From Sphingopyxis sp. MSC1_008 (lineage in GTDB: Bacteria > Pseudomonadota > Alphaproteobacteria > Sphingomonadales > Sphingomonadaceae): a DNA stretch of 64,000 bases. Shown here in pieces: positions 63,652-64,000 of the stretch; positions within the stretch are counted from its first letter, which is position 1, and every line of letters begins with the position of its first letter. The stretch lies in contig NZ_JALPRD010000001.1 of the NCBI RefSeq assembly GCF_023197165.1, forward strand, positions 620,001-684,000. Reading direction: 5' to 3'. A program made the position numbers and the translations under genes. The notes below the pieces were generated by a model, which saw only the letters and a program-made list of their open reading frames with translations, searched no databases and was not told where the DNA came from.

Positions 63652-64000
63652 TCAGCCGACCTTTTGGCCGGCGTCGACTTTTTTCACCATATCGATGAAG
63701 CGCGACAATTCCTCGACGGCGCTGTCGATATCGTCGCGCTGGCGTTGCAGCAGGCCGATGCGCTGTTCGCATTTCTCGATCGTCACCTGGCGCTGCGTCT
63801 TGCGGCCGTCGCCGACGTCGTAAAGGTCGATCATCTCGCGAATGTCGGCGAGGCTGAAACCCGTGCGCTTGGCGCGGAGGATCCACGCGAGGCGGGCGCG
63901 GTCGCGTTTCGAATAGATGCGCGACAATCCCTTGCGCGACGGGCTGATCAGCCCTTCATCCTCATAGAAACGCAGCGCGCGGGCGGTGACCCCGAACTCG
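63652..64000 (-). CDS. MerR-family transcriptional regulator (partial, N-terminus missing)
   Basis: 116 codons visible; the start lies beyond the window edge. EFGVTARALRFYEDEGLISP is the winged HTH, RIYSKRDRARLAWILRAKRTGFSLADI the second HTH helix pair, then a coiled-coil dimerisation helix (CEQRIGLLQRQRDDIDSAVEEL). No metal-binding Cys cluster is seen, so it may sense an acyl-CoA or similar ligand like LiuR. Likely regulates the acyl-CoA dehydrogenase downstream and perhaps the whole catabolic region. Confidence 0.9.
   Translation of the reverse strand, partial: EFGVTARALRFYEDEGLISPSRKGLSRIYSKRDRARLAWILRAKRTGFSLADIREMIDLYDVGDGRKTQRQVTIEKCEQRIGLLQRQRDDIDSAVEELSRFIDMVKKVDAGQKVG

Noticed and set aside
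1-64000. CRISPR arrays, transposases, integrases, phage genes, toxin-antitoxin pairs
   Set aside because: None seen. Repeats are short isolated palindromes without regular spacers, and no recognised mobile-element gene is present.

Overview
The window is about 64 kb of dense, GC-rich (roughly 65%) chromosomal DNA that looks like a sphingomonad alphaproteobacterium, most likely Sphingopyxis or a close relative. This is inferred from gene content and order: an F0-type atpI-atpB-atpE-b' operon, a pyrF/trpF/trpB/trpA/accD/folC run, a cysD plus fused cysNC pair, frequent 4-base stop/start overlaps, and the short palindromic repeats common in that group. There is no phage, transposase, CRISPR array, rRNA operon or plasmid module. 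No gap between genes exceeds 300 bases; the longest, about 200-230 bases, hold promoters, terminators or palindromic repeats.

Layout. 1-1827 (minus): F0 part of ATP synthase, with a likely sigma70 promoter at 1909-1937. 2051-5846 (minus): a ydbH-ynbE-ydbL operon for envelope lipid transport, closed by a clear terminator. 6016-8195: radC, rnk and two secreted paralogues, one with EF-hands. 8395-16066 (plus): biosynthesis run purB, lapA-like, pyrF, trpF, trpB, a small zinc-ribbon gene, trpA, accD, folC; most neighbours overlap by 4 bases. 16038-22931: AmpG-like permease, a lone receiver, RluB-type pseudouridine synthase, rsmD, an MHS transporter, rlpA and a DUF2520 protein. 22942-29752: UvrD/PcrA helicase, DUF4349 lipoprotein, Asp/Asn hydroxylase-like enzyme, acyl-CoA dehydrogenase, tRNA-Ala(CGC) and an MDR reductase. 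29794-39251: RhlE-type helicase, a hypothetical secreted protein, FAD-linked oxidase, SapC, an SdhAF4-like protein, RsmB-type methyltransferase, DUF885 lipoprotein and an MFS exporter. 39377-47651: RBBP9-like hydrolase with cysK, SleB hydrolase, DUF2059 protein, MDR enzyme, and the sulfate-activation genes cysD-cysNC-cysQ.

The right end (47817-64000) is a branched-chain acyl-CoA catabolism region: a LysR regulator divergent from isovaleryl-CoA dehydrogenase, then methylcrotonyl-CoA carboxylase beta and alpha, a MaoC-type hydratase and a CitE-type lyase on the plus strand, then a PLD-family protein, a long acyl-CoA dehydrogenase and a truncated MerR regulator on the minus strand. MaoC plus CitE would replace the usual crotonase-type hydratase and HMG-CoA lyase of leucine breakdown. 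The core enzymes are interleaved with overlapping small genes (two VOC proteins, two small membrane proteins, a CPBP protease, DUF3088, an ABM-like protein, GNAT). This cluster and the zinc-ribbon gene between trpB and trpA are the most interesting parts of the window.
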